Source of the DNA: Prevotellaceae bacterium UBA4372
GTDB taxonomy: Bacteria > Bacteroidota > Bacteroidia > Bacteroidales > Bacteroidaceae
Length of the DNA: 33,594 bases
Assembly: GCA_002391275.1 (NCBI GenBank)
Contig: DGSC01000019.1
Coordinates: 1 to 33,594 of the forward strand
Reading direction: 5' to 3'
Shown here: positions 1 through 7,003 of the stretch, piece by piece
Numbering within the stretch: position 1 is the stretch's first letter
How the letters are laid out: every line of letters begins with the position of its first letter
Position numbers and translations under genes: made by a program
The notes under the pieces: model-generated
Seen by the model: the letters and a program-made list of their open reading frames with translations, nothing else
Told to the model about the DNA's origin: nothing
Database searches by the model: none

Positions 1-176
1 TCCTTCACCTCAAGCAGTTTCTTCTGCTTGATGACTTCGGCCTCTTTCTGGGCCTCTTCATGCAACTGCTTCATTTGTGCGGGCTTGATGCGGCGGTACC
101 AGATGAGCAGGTAGATGACCGCTGCCAGGGCAATGACGGCAGATGCGATGGTGATTATCAATCCTGTTAGTGACAT
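1..176 (-). CDS. rny: Ribonuclease Y, N-terminal part (runs off window)
   Basis: RNase Y is a membrane-anchored endoribonuclease that starts mRNA decay. Only the first 58 codons are present, so the KH and HD catalytic domains lie outside the window. The visible part starts MSLTGLIITIASAVIAL, forms one membrane span (about residues 4-25), then turns into a charged helix rich in Glu and Lys (motif EEAQKEAEVIKQKKLLEVKE). This is the usual membrane anchor followed by coiled coil of the family. It lies downstream of zapA on the same strand, an order common in Bacteroidetes. The 119-bp gap to zapA can fold (see the spacer entry). The identification rests on N-terminal pattern plus context. Confidence 0.82.
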   Translation of the reverse strand, partial: MSLTGLIITIASAVIALAAVIYLLIWYRRIKPAQMKQLHEEAQKEAEVIKQKKLLEVK

Positions 177-295
177 GGTTGTTTTTAAATGTTGTATTTA
201 GATAAATGATAACGCACCGACCAAAGCCCACTCGTTCCCCACGTTCATGGGGAGCAGGCAAGGGTAGGTGCGTCGTAGAGAGAATTTGCAAGTTA
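177..295 (-). ncRNA. Putative structured RNA element in the zapA-rny spacer
   Basis: On the minus strand this spacer forms an irregular rod. An outer helix pairs ACGCACC with GGTGCGT (plus 212-218 with 267-273). An inner hairpin pairs CCCCA with TGGGG around plus 236-251. Further short G/C pairings are possible between them. It could be a leader controlling rny, a processed small RNA, or a 6S-like RNA. In gammaproteobacteria 6S RNA lies just downstream of zapA, but this spacer is shorter than a typical 6S RNA (about 180 nt) and I cannot test the covariance. A poor TAnnTTTG-like sequence (TAACTTGC) lies at its upstream edge. The structure is visible; the function is a guess. Confidence 0.35.
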
Positions 296-586
296 TTACT
301 TCAGGGCATCATTGACCTCATTGATGAGGCCATTGAGCTGTGCCATGACAGGCTCGAGGTTGCCGCTGGCTTTGTTCTTTTCGAACCTCACGGCAATGTC
401 TATGAGCGTCATCAGTTGGTACACCGCTGTGCTCTGTCCTGTATAGGAGTTCACATAGTGTGTGTACTGTTTGTTGATGAGCTTCTCGGCGTTGCGGTAG
501 TAGATTTCCTCATCGCGTTTGGCGTCGATGCTGAAATTCTGACCGCATAACTTGAGTGTTATCTTTAGGGTATCGCTGACTTCCAT
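296..586 (-). CDS. zapA: Cell division protein ZapA
   Basis: ZapA binds FtsZ and bundles its filaments at the division site. The 96-residue length fits the family. The N-terminal half (about 1-45) has the beta-rich ZapA head (LKITLKLCGQNFSIDAKRDE). It is followed by EEIYYRNAEKLINKQYTHY, then the long helix that forms the tetrameric coiled coil (LMTLIDIAVRFEKNK). The gene sits between a ZapB-like coiled-coil gene 60 bp upstream and rny downstream, all on the same strand, so co-transcription from the promoter at 1000-1007 is likely. Confidence is high because both sequence and gene order agree. Confidence 0.9.
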   Translation of the reverse strand: MEVSDTLKITLKLCGQNFSIDAKRDEEIYYRNAEKLINKQYTHYVNSYTGQSTAVYQLMTLIDIAVRFEKNKASGNLEPVMAQLNGLINEVNDALK

Positions 587-646
587 TTATCGTTTTCTTC
601 TGTTGTTGTTCTTGTTTGCTCGGGTTCAGTCCTTCTTCTCCGTGTG

Positions 647-958
647 TCAGGAGGCTTCGAGTCCCGTGCCCTTGAGCAGGGCGATACACTTATCTACGTC
701 TCGCACCAATTTGGCAATCCGCTGTCGTGCGGCGGCGATGTCTTTGTCGCCGACTTCCAGCATCTTGGCCATTTTCAGGTTTGCATAATTGGCCTCCAGC
801 AGTTTGTTCTGCTTCTTGATCTCCTGAAGCTCGCTGTCTTTCCTCACGAGTTCTTCCAGCAACTCTTCGTTATCCTCTTTCAGTTGTGTGAACTTGAGGA
901 TGAGTTGCCGTGTCCGTGTTTCCAGCAGGCGTATTGTTTTCTCTTCTTCGGGGGTCAT
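647..958 (-). CDS. ZapB-like coiled-coil protein
   Basis: This is a 103-residue, almost entirely helical and charged protein. A heptad-like pattern runs through about residues 1-60 (TRQLILKFTQLKEDNEELLEEL) and continues with KQNKLLEANYANLKMAK. There is no signal peptide or membrane segment. It is the first gene of the operon leading to zapA, and a small coiled-coil protein at this position is common in Bacteroidales. By analogy with ZapB it may link ZapA to the division machinery. Sequence similarity to enterobacterial ZapB cannot be judged from coiled-coil pattern alone, so the name is functional inference. Confidence 0.65.
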   Translation of the reverse strand: MTPEEEKTIRLLETRTRQLILKFTQLKEDNEELLEELVRKDSELQEIKKQNKLLEANYANLKMAKMLEVGDKDIAAARQRIAKLVRDVDKCIALLKGTGLEAS

Positions 959-999
959 TTATGAGCCAATTTTGTGCCACGGATGTGGCTTTAACGGCA

Positions 1000-1007
1000 C
1001 AAAGGTA
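1000..1007 (-). promoter_or_regulatory. -7 promoter element for the zapB-like/zapA/rny operon
   Basis: The minus-strand sequence TACCTTTG matches the Bacteroidetes -7 consensus TAnnTTTG. It lies about 42 bp upstream of the ATG of the ZapB-like gene. No clear -33 TTTG is visible at the expected spacing. Confidence 0.7.
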
Positions 1008-1046
1008 ACATTTAGTTTCCGTTTGTGCAAGTTTGTGGCTGTTTTT

Positions 1047-1679
1047 TTATTTATCTTCTTCGATATTGGGTCGCTTTTCCTTCTTTGCGAGCATCACAGT
1101 GGTGTAAACATACTCGCTCATCCAGCTTTCTGAGAAGCCAAGCTTCTCTTGGTACAGACGAATTTGCGCCACGGTGCGGCGGACGTTCTCGTCCTTCCAG
1201 TCGTTTTTGGTTGCTATTTCGTGGATGGTTTTTTCCGTCATGGATTTCAGGGCTCCACGCATGAACGATGGTAAGCGGAATTTCCACTGCATGAGGTTGC
1301 CCATGAGCATCATTAAGTCTTGCGAAAAGCCTTGGAATTGCACAAGGTACGTCTGAACGTCGTTGATGCGTTTACACCTTTTCTTCACGCTCTGGTCTAT
1401 TTCCGAAGTGAATCCTTCACTCACGCCATATACCTCGTTGAGCATGCGTGCACAGCGTTTCTTTTCGCCTAAACCCAGCTTGTTGTTCACGGTTGGCACC
1501 TTTAGGGTTTGTTTGAACACGCGAAGGTCGGGTAGTGCGGCGAGGTTGGTGATGCCTACTTGCGATGCTATGTCTGCTTGGAGGTACACGCGGATGAGTG
1601 TCATGTAGTCCTCCATTCCTCCTATTTTGGTCTCTTCTTCAGCCTGTTTACGGCCGAAAAGTTTACTGAATATGCTCAT
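1047..1679 (-). CDS. Conserved hypothetical protein (210 aa)
   Basis: I do not recognise a characterised family. The protein is soluble, mostly helical and basic, with no signal peptide or membrane span. It begins MSIFSKLFGRKQAEEETK and ends in a charged tail (KKEKRPNIEEDK). The centre has KKRCARMLNEVYGV and KKRCKRINDVQTYLVQFQGFSQDLMMLMGNLMQWKFRLPSF split by a short acidic part. The gene is 106 bp downstream of rmlA on the same strand, with no convincing promoter of its own, so it may be read from the rmlA promoter. Whether it has anything to do with polysaccharide synthesis is unknown. Confidence 0.7.
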   Translation of the reverse strand: MSIFSKLFGRKQAEEETKIGGMEDYMTLIRVYLQADIASQVGITNLAALPDLRVFKQTLKVPTVNNKLGLGEKKRCARMLNEVYGVSEGFTSEIDQSVKKRCKRINDVQTYLVQFQGFSQDLMMLMGNLMQWKFRLPSFMRGALKSMTEKTIHEIATKNDWKDENVRRTVAQIRLYQEKLGFSESWMSEYVYTTVMLAKKEKRPNIEEDK

Positions 1680-1785
1680 TTATAGTGTCTGATAATTTAA
1701 GAAGTCTTATTTAATAGTTATGTTCGTTTGGTTTGTTTCCTCCTGTCGTATCTTTCAGCTGTTGCTGCGAAAGCGTGGTCTTGGC

Positions 1786-2688
1786 TCAGTCCTGATAATG
1801 GACATCGTTGTTTGCGTCCTCGACTACCTTTAGCAGGTACTGCCCATACTGGTTCTTGATCATGGGCTGAGCCAGCTCGCGCATGCGTTCGGCGCTTATC
1901 CATCCTTGGCGGAAAGCAATGGCTTCGAGGCAGGCTATCTTTAGTCCTTGCCGTTTTTCTATCACTTCAATGAATGTCGATGCCTCGGAGAGACTGTCGT
2001 GTGTGCCTGTGTCGAGCCATGCGAAACCACGTCCCAGCGTCTGCACTTTCAAGTCGTGCGAGGCTAAATAGTGTTGGTTCACGGTCGTTATTTCCAGCTC
2101 GCCACGCGCTGACGGCTTGATGTTGGCGGCTATATCTACGACATTGTTCGGATAAAAATAGAGGCCCACGACTGCATAGTTCGATTTCGGCTTTGCAGGC
2201 TTCTCTTCGATGCTGAGGCAATTCCCATCTTTGTCAAATTCAGCTACGCCATAGCGCTCGGGGTCGTTCACCCAGTAGCCGAAAACGGTGGCTTTGCCAT
2301 CTTCTTCAGCCGTGCGTACGGCCTCATGCAGAAGAGGTGTGAAGCCTGAGCCATGAAAAATATTGTCGCCCAACACCAGGCAGGCGGTGTCGTCGCCGAT
2401 GAACTCGCGCCCTATGATAAAAGCTTGGGCCAGACCATCGGGTGACGGTTGTTCGGCATAGCTGAGATTAATGCCATAGTCCGAGCCATCGCCCAGCAAT
2501 CGCCGGAAGGCGGGCAGGTCGTGGGGAGTAGAGATGATGAGGATATCCCTGATGCCGGCTATCATGAGCACGGACAGCGGATAATAGATCATCGGTTTAT
2601 CAAATATAGGCAGTAATTGTTTCGATACGCCCTTTGTTATTGGGTATAGGCGTGTGCCGGAACCGCCGGCAAGAACTATTCCTTTCAT
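1786..2688 (-). CDS. rmlA: Glucose-1-phosphate thymidylyltransferase
   Basis: RmlA joins dTTP and glucose-1-phosphate to give dTDP-glucose, the first step to dTDP-L-rhamnose and related sugars of surface polysaccharides. The 300-residue length is normal. The N-terminus carries the nucleotide-binding signature KGIVLAGGSGTRLYPIT (residues 2-18), followed by SKQLLPIFDKPMIYYPLS. Further family motifs are YAEQPSPDGLAQAF, LVLGDNIFHG, EEKPAKPKSN and FAWLDTGTHDSL. The other rml genes are not in the window, so the dTDP-sugar pathway is split in this genome. The gene diverges from the Wzc-type gene, and its promoter TACCTTTG lies at 2714-2721. Confidence 0.96.
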   Translation of the reverse strand: MKGIVLAGGSGTRLYPITKGVSKQLLPIFDKPMIYYPLSVLMIAGIRDILIISTPHDLPAFRRLLGDGSDYGINLSYAEQPSPDGLAQAFIIGREFIGDDTACLVLGDNIFHGSGFTPLLHEAVRTAEEDGKATVFGYWVNDPERYGVAEFDKDGNCLSIEEKPAKPKSNYAVVGLYFYPNNVVDIAANIKPSARGELEITTVNQHYLASHDLKVQTLGRGFAWLDTGTHDSLSEASTFIEVIEKRQGLKIACLEAIAFRQGWISAERMRELAQPMIKNQYGQYLLKVVEDANNDVHYQD

Positions 2689-2713
2689 ATAATTATTAAT
2701 TTGTTTTCGCGTA

Positions 2714-2721
2714 CAAAGGTA
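2714..2721 (-). promoter_or_regulatory. -7 promoter element for rmlA
   Basis: Minus-strand TACCTTTG, 26 bp upstream of the rmlA ATG. It is back-to-back with the promoter of the Wzc-type gene at 2807-2814, so the two polysaccharide genes share an 158-bp divergent control region. Confidence 0.75.
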
Positions 2722-2806
2722 GTGTAATATGTGGGTAAAGCAAAAGATTTTTATCTTTTTCTGCTTTTTTCTCTTTACAAAATGTATTTAATCCGAAAAG
2801 TATGAC

Positions 2807-2814
2807 TAAATTTG
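2807..2814 (+). promoter_or_regulatory. -7 promoter element for the Wzc-type gene
   Basis: Plus-strand TAAATTTG, 32 bp upstream of the ATG at 2847. An in-frame ATG at 2802 lies upstream of or within this element, so it should not be transcribed. This decides the start codon in favour of 2847. Confidence 0.75.
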
Positions 2815-2846
2815 CACCGCAAAATTATAAACCTATTTTTATTATT

Positions 2847-5285
2847 ATGACAGAGAACATTGATACTGAGCATCTGGAGAATGAATCATCAGGTATTGAT
2901 TACCGCCAGTTGTGGTCTATTTTCCTTCTCAACTGGTACTGGTTCCTCCTATCAGCAGTCTTGGCCGTTGTTGCAGCGTTGGTTTATCTGCGTTACCAAC
3001 CATCAGTTTATTCGGTGGCAACAAAGGTTCTAATCAAAGACGAAGACAACAAGAAATTCTCTTCTGGCGACTATCTGCAGAGCCAACTGGGCTTTGTTTC
3101 CAATTCATCGGGCTTCGATAACGAGTTGGAAATCCTCAGCTCAGCCGCTGTTGCCACGCGTGCCGTTAAATCCTTAAAGCTATATGTCCATTACTCGATG
3201 GAAGGGCGCGTCGTAGACAACGAACTTTATCGCAACACACCTATCGTGGTCGATATTGAAGAGAACCATCTCGACGGCCTCAAGCAGCCTGTGCCCATAG
3301 AGATTACTAAGCAGGGCAAGGGAATACACGTGGAGATTAGCCAACCATCTAAGTCAGATCAGCCCGATATCCTGGCTGTCGATTTGAACGAACTGCCTGC
3401 AACAGTAAATGCTAACGTAGGCAAAATCCTTTTCTCCCAGAATCCAGGATTCAAGATGAGCGACCGTAAGCTCACGGCTGTCATCTATCCACCCATCACT
3501 ATTGGCCGCAGATATAGCAGGGCGCTGAGAGCTGAACCTACCACTAAGATGACCAGCGTGGCACGCCTTTCCTTGCTCGACACGCATCCCGAACGTGCCA
3601 TGGACTATCTCTCCGCTTTGGTCGAAGCCTACAACGAGGATGCCAATGAGGACAAGAACCTGCTGGCCGAAAAGACCGAGGACTTCATCAATGAGCGTAT
3701 CAATAGCATACGTTCAGACCTCGACGCTACCGAAAGTCAGATTGAGCAATATAAACGAGGCAACTCCCTCGTCAATCTTCCGACAGATGCTACACAGGCG
3801 CTGACGCAGTCGACTGAGTTCCAAAAGAAACAGGTCGACATTCAGACGCAGATGAGTCTTGTTAAGTCGTTGATAGACTTCGTTGAGAACCCGACAAATA
3901 GCCTCCAGCTCATTCCCGCTAACATTGGCGTGAGCAACGAAGCTACCAACTCAATGATTCGTGAGTATAATAATAATGTCATCAAGCGAAACAGGCTGCT
4001 GCGCAGTGCACCTGAGACGGCGCCGGCTGTTCTCCAAGTGACCGACGAAGTCATGTCTATGTGGTCGGCTGTTCAGCAACAGCTCCGAGGCATTTACAAC
4101 GACCTGCAGATCCAGCGCAACAGTGCTGAGTCGCAGTACAACCGTTTCTCGGGCCGTGTAAGCAGTACGCCTACACAGGAACGTGCCATGAACAATATGG
4201 GACGCCAGCAAGAGCTCAAGGCAAGTCTTTACCTCATGTTGCTTGAAAAACGCGAGCAGAATGCCATCTCCATGAAGTCTATTGCTACCAAGGCGCGAGT
4301 CATTGATATGCCCTTGCTCGAAGGTAAGGTAAGCCCCAAGACTCGACTGATTCTCATGGCGGCCTTTATTTTCGGCTTCCTGTTCCCCTTGATCATTTTC
4401 TATCTCAAAGACCTGCTTCGTTTCCACATCGAAGGGCGCGACGACCTCCAGAAAGCATCCAAGATTCCTATCATTGCCGACATCCCGCTCACGAAAGAGT
4501 TGGCAGATGGCGAACGCGCTATTGTTGTCAAGGAAAACACCAACGACATCATGGAAGAGGCTTTCCGTGGACTTCGTACCAACCTGCGTTTCGTGCTCGA
4601 AGGCAACGAGAAGGTCATCCTTACGACGTCCTCTGTGCCAGGTGAGGGTAAAACCTTCGTCGCTACGAACTTGGGCATGTCTTTGGCACTGCTGGGCAAG
4701 CGCGTGCTGATTGTGGGTCTCGACATCCGCAAGCCTCGACTCGTCAAGCTCTTCAACCTCCCGCAACGTCAGCAGGGTATAACCAATTACCTCTCAGCAG
4801 ATGTCGAGGACTTCGATTTGCTCAACAAGCAGATTGTGCATGGCGTAATCAATGAGAATCTCGACGTGCTTCCCGCTGGTATAATTCCACCGAACCCCGG
4901 TGAACTTATCACGCGTGAAATGCTCGACCACGCTATCGAGCACCTCCGCACCATCTACGACTATATCCTGCTCGACACGCCGCCTGTGGGTCTCGTAGCC
5001 GATACTTTAGAGCTCGGACGTCTGGCTGATGTCTCATTCTTCGTCGTACGTCCCAATGTCACCTCGAAGAGCGACATCGAGAACATCAACCGTATTGCCG
5101 CTGACAAGAAGCTACCTAAGGTCAACTTCGTAATCAATGGTATCGACCTCACCAACAAGAAGTATGGCTTCTACTATGGCTATGGCAAGTATAGTTACAG
5201 CCGTTATGGTACTTACTATGGCAAGTATGGTCACTATGGTTCTTATGGCCATTATGGCGACCGTATCAAGCACTTTGAGAAGTAG
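2847..5285 (+). CDS. Polysaccharide chain-length regulator with tyrosine autokinase (Wzc/BY-kinase family)
   Basis: This inner-membrane co-polymerase controls assembly and export of exopolysaccharide or capsule through cycles of tyrosine phosphorylation. With the start at 2847 it has 812 residues. A first membrane span lies at about 25-50, a long periplasmic Wzz-type helical domain follows, and the second span is at about 500-522. The cytoplasmic kinase has Walker A SVPGEGKT (596-603), a Walker A' variant VGLDIRKP where the first Asp of the usual DxD is Gly (about 624-631), and Walker B YILLDTPP (706-713). The tail at about 773-804 holds 13 tyrosines in about 32 residues, the expected autophosphorylation cluster. 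It is followed by a strong terminator. Its natural partner, the Wza-type lipoprotein, lies convergently downstream. Confidence 0.94.
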   Translation: MTENIDTEHLENESSGIDYRQLWSIFLLNWYWFLLSAVLAVVAALVYLRYQPSVYSVATKVLIKDEDNKKFSSGDYLQSQLGFVSNSSGFDNELEILSSAAVATRAVKSLKLYVHYSMEGRVVDNELYRNTPIVVDIEENHLDGLKQPVPIEITKQGKGIHVEISQPSKSDQPDILAVDLNELPATVNANVGKILFSQNPGFKMSDRKLTAVIYPPITIGRRYSRALRAEPTTKMTSVARLSLLDTHPERAMDYLSALVEAYNEDANEDKNLLAEKTEDFINERINSIRSDLDATESQIEQYKRGNSLVNLPTDATQALTQSTEFQKKQVDIQTQMSLVKSLIDFVENPTNSLQLIPANIGVSNEATNSMIREYNNNVIKRNRLLRSAPETAPAVLQVTDEVMSMWSAVQQQLRGIYNDLQIQRNSAESQYNRFSGRVSSTPTQERAMNNMGRQQELKASLYLMLLEKREQNAISMKSIATKARVIDMPLLEGKVSPKTRLILMAAFIFGFLFPLIIFYLKDLLRFHIEGRDDLQKASKIPIIADIPLTKELADGERAIVVKENTNDIMEEAFRGLRTNLRFVLEGNEKVILTTSSVPGEGKTFVATNLGMSLALLGKRVLIVGLDIRKPRLVKLFNLPQRQQGITNYLSADVEDFDLLNKQIVHGVINENLDVLPAGIIPPNPGELITREMLDHAIEHLRTIYDYILLDTPPVGLVADTLELGRLADVSFFVVRPNVTSKSDIENINRIAADKKLPKVNFVINGIDLTNKKYGFYYGYGKYSYSRYGTYYGKYGHYGSYGHYGDRIKHFEK

Positions 5286-5306
5286 ACCTCTATAAGTATA
5301 GATTTG

Positions 5307-5340
5307 GGGGCTGTGTTCACAAAAACACAGCCCCTTTTTT
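5307..5340 (+). terminator. Rho-independent terminator of the Wzc-type gene
   Basis: A perfect 11-bp stem (GGGGCTGTGTT with AACACAGCCCC, 5307-5317 and 5324-5334) has a 6-nt loop and is followed by six T. It lies 22 bp after the stop codon. Confidence 0.92.
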
Positions 5341-5727
5341 CGTATGCACGGAGCAATAGGCTAATCAGAAGAAAAGCCCTATGAAGTTCTTCCTCTCGCA
5401 TGTGCGAGTGTGTGGTAGAGATGTTGCAAGAAAGGTAGAAGCTGATAGCTGATCAGAAGGACAACGGCTGGCAGTCCTCGGTTGATAGCTGTAGTCCTGT
5501 TCAAGTCCTTGTCTGGTGAAAAATATCTGGGCTTAATTTCTTATGGCAGGTGAAATAATCAGAAGTGGATTATTGGTGTACGGTAAAAAGATTGAATAAA
5601 AGCCAAATATCCACCTCTTAAACATTGTCTTAAGCTTTTATTGATTTGAGGAGGCTTGGACTGTTCTTGCAAGACCTCTTCCCGGACACCAGTAGTAGCA
5701 AATATCCAGTCCTGTTCATTCTCTTAA
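5341..5727. other. Non-coding stretch between convergent polysaccharide genes
   Basis: About 390 bp with no supported gene. Short open frames have no ribosome-binding context or recognisable product. The sequence has stretches such as GCTGATAGCTGATCAG that hint at old duplication, but nothing firm. It ends at the palindrome at 5724-5750. Confidence 0.5.
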
Positions 5728-5750
5728 GCGCATCGGCCGATGCGCCTAAG
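5724..5750. repeat. Palindromic copy of the 22-bp repeat motif
   Basis: The core GCGCATCGGCCGATGCGC (5728-5745) is a perfect 18-bp palindrome. With its flanks (CTTAA on the left, CTAAG on the right) it forms two head-to-head copies of the motif CTTAGGCGCATCGG that also occurs in the tandem array at 16795-16882. The sequence TTCTCTTA on its left is shared with that array too, so the two sites belong to one repeat family. Confidence 0.7.
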
Positions 5751-5757
5751 TAAAAAA

Positions 5758-5807
5758 GCAAATGCGGCCGGCTGTATCCTGCGATACGGCCGGCCGCATT
5801 TTTTTGC
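5758..5807. terminator. Bidirectional terminator downstream of the Wza-type gene
   Basis: A 19-bp stem with one G-T wobble (left arm 5760-5778, right arm 5783-5801, loop CTGC) is built around GCGGCCGGC and GCCGGCCGC. It has a run of T on the plus side and T-rich sequence on the minus side. It lies 20 bp after the stop of the minus-strand gene at 5828. Confidence 0.8.
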
Positions 5808-5827
5808 GAGTATAATTGAATTGCCAA

Positions 5828-6646
5828 TTACTTCATGATAGCAAAGACGAGAGCCGTGATACTGGAGATGAAACCAAGTATGCTGGCACCGGCACTCAAG
5901 TAAGTCGGGAATGCCGAACTTCTTACGTTCTGGCTCTTGTTCGGTTGAACGTAGATGAGGTCGTTCTGCTGCACGTAGAATGCAGGACTTTCGAAGATAT
6001 CGGCCTGAGTGAGGTCGAGATCATATTTCTGACGAATGCCATTGTCCTCACGATAGAGGGTAATCTTCTCGCGAAGGCCTTGGTCGCTCAAGTCGCCACA
6101 TTGCGAGAGAACGTCGAGCACCGTGTTGCGTTCCGAGTTCAGACTTACCACACGCGGGCTTTTTACGGCGCCGAGAACGGCAACGCGGGCATTCAGCAGA
6201 CGAACCGTGACACTGGGGTTAATGATGATATTCTTCTGGATAATCGTTTGCTCTATGGCTTCGGCTGCCTGGTCGCACGTAAGTCCACCCACTTGAACCA
6301 TACCTAACACTGGCAGGCGCACTTGACCGTTGTTGTCGATTGTGTAGCCGTAGACAGAACCCATGGAGCCGCTTGCGCCATAGCTCATGTTTCCGCCGCT
6401 ACGGGCTCCTGCGCCCAGTGTGACATCCAAGCTGAACACTTCCAGAAGTTCCGGATTGTCGCAAGTAACCTTGATAAGAATCTGATCGGCTGGCTTCAAG
6501 TGCATTTCATATTTCTGAATGATAGCCTGAGCTTGCTCGAACATCTGGTCGGAGCCTTGGAAATACTGAATTTTCTTTGTGCTCACGCAGGAGCTTAGGC
6601 AAATGGCCATGCAGGCGACAGCGCCTAATGAGAGTAGTTTTTTCAT
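5828..6646 (-). CDS. Polysaccharide export outer-membrane lipoprotein (Wza/BexD type)
   Basis: This is the outer-membrane export channel for capsule or exopolysaccharide, working with a Wzc-type partner. The 272-residue protein has a lipoprotein signal (MKKLLSLGAVACMAICLSSC, lipid-bearing Cys20). A polysaccharide export (PES/SBP_bac) domain follows, with LKPADQILIKV near 56-66. A region typical of SLBB domains comes next (GQVRLPVLGMVQVGGLTCDQ, then NPSVTVRLLNARVAVLGAVK and LNSERNTVLDVLSQCGDLS). The last 25 residues (LSAGASILGFISSITALVFAIMK) form a hydrophobic segment. It is much shorter than E. coli Wza (about 380 residues), which is usual for Bacteroidetes homologues. It is convergent with the kinase gene and has its own promoter at 6679-6686. 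Confidence 0.92.
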   Translation of the reverse strand: MKKLLSLGAVACMAICLSSCVSTKKIQYFQGSDQMFEQAQAIIQKYEMHLKPADQILIKVTCDNPELLEVFSLDVTLGAGARSGGNMSYGASGSMGSVYGYTIDNNGQVRLPVLGMVQVGGLTCDQAAEAIEQTIIQKNIIINPSVTVRLLNARVAVLGAVKSPRVVSLNSERNTVLDVLSQCGDLSDQGLREKITLYREDNGIRQKYDLDLTQADIFESPAFYVQQNDLIYVQPNKSQNVRSSAFPTYLSAGASILGFISSITALVFAIMK

Positions 6647-6678
6647 ACTGATTTCATACGTTTGTTTGTTTCTGCGTG

Positions 6679-6686
6679 CAAAGGTA
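6679..6686 (-). promoter_or_regulatory. -7 promoter element for the Wza-type gene
   Basis: Minus-strand TACCTTTG, 33 bp upstream of the ATG at 6646. Confidence 0.75.
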
Positions 6687-6781
6687 CAAAGAAAAGGAGA
6701 ATGAAGAACGAATTTCGAAGAATTATTTGTAGAAAAAGTATAAAAAGCATATCAACATTGGTGCTACGCTATCATTTGAAA

Positions 6782-6876
6782 CCTGCTTCTTTTTAATGTT
6801 GTGTTAGCCAACCGCCGTCGAAACTGCCGGCATGGTGGTTAACCTCGCCTGCTTCTTTTTATTGTTGCAGTAGCCA
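6782..6876. repeat. Pair of 29-bp imperfect direct repeats
   Basis: Copies at 6782-6810 and 6848-6876 both start CCTGCTTCTTTTTA and end TAGCCA, with 4 mismatches in 29 bases. They are spaced 66 bp apart in the non-coding stretch between the Wza-type gene and the first giant gene. No gene is supported in 6690-6910. Confidence 0.6.
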
Positions 6877-6912
6877 GCTCTTTTGCTAAGTCTAAGAAGA
6901 TGGATGCCCGGC

Positions 6913-6950
6913 AAAAAAGAATCGCTGCAACCCGCAGGTTGCAGCGATTC
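6913..6950 (-). terminator. Terminator of the 1214-residue secreted protein gene
   Basis: A perfect 14-bp stem (GAATCGCTGCAACC with GGTTGCAGCGATTC, 6919-6932 and 6937-6950) has loop CGCA and is followed on the minus strand by six T. A second hairpin (GTTGCGAC, TCA, GTCGCAAC at 6966-6984) lies between it and the stop codon. Confidence 0.88.
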
Positions 6951-7003
6951 ACTATTGTCGCGTATGTTGCGACTCAGTCGCAACAAACATTACATGTCGA
7001 TGA

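Noticed and set aside
5630..5827. 65-codon minus-strand frame beside the Wza-type gene
   Set aside because: It covers the terminator and the palindrome, which explain the sequence better than a gene.
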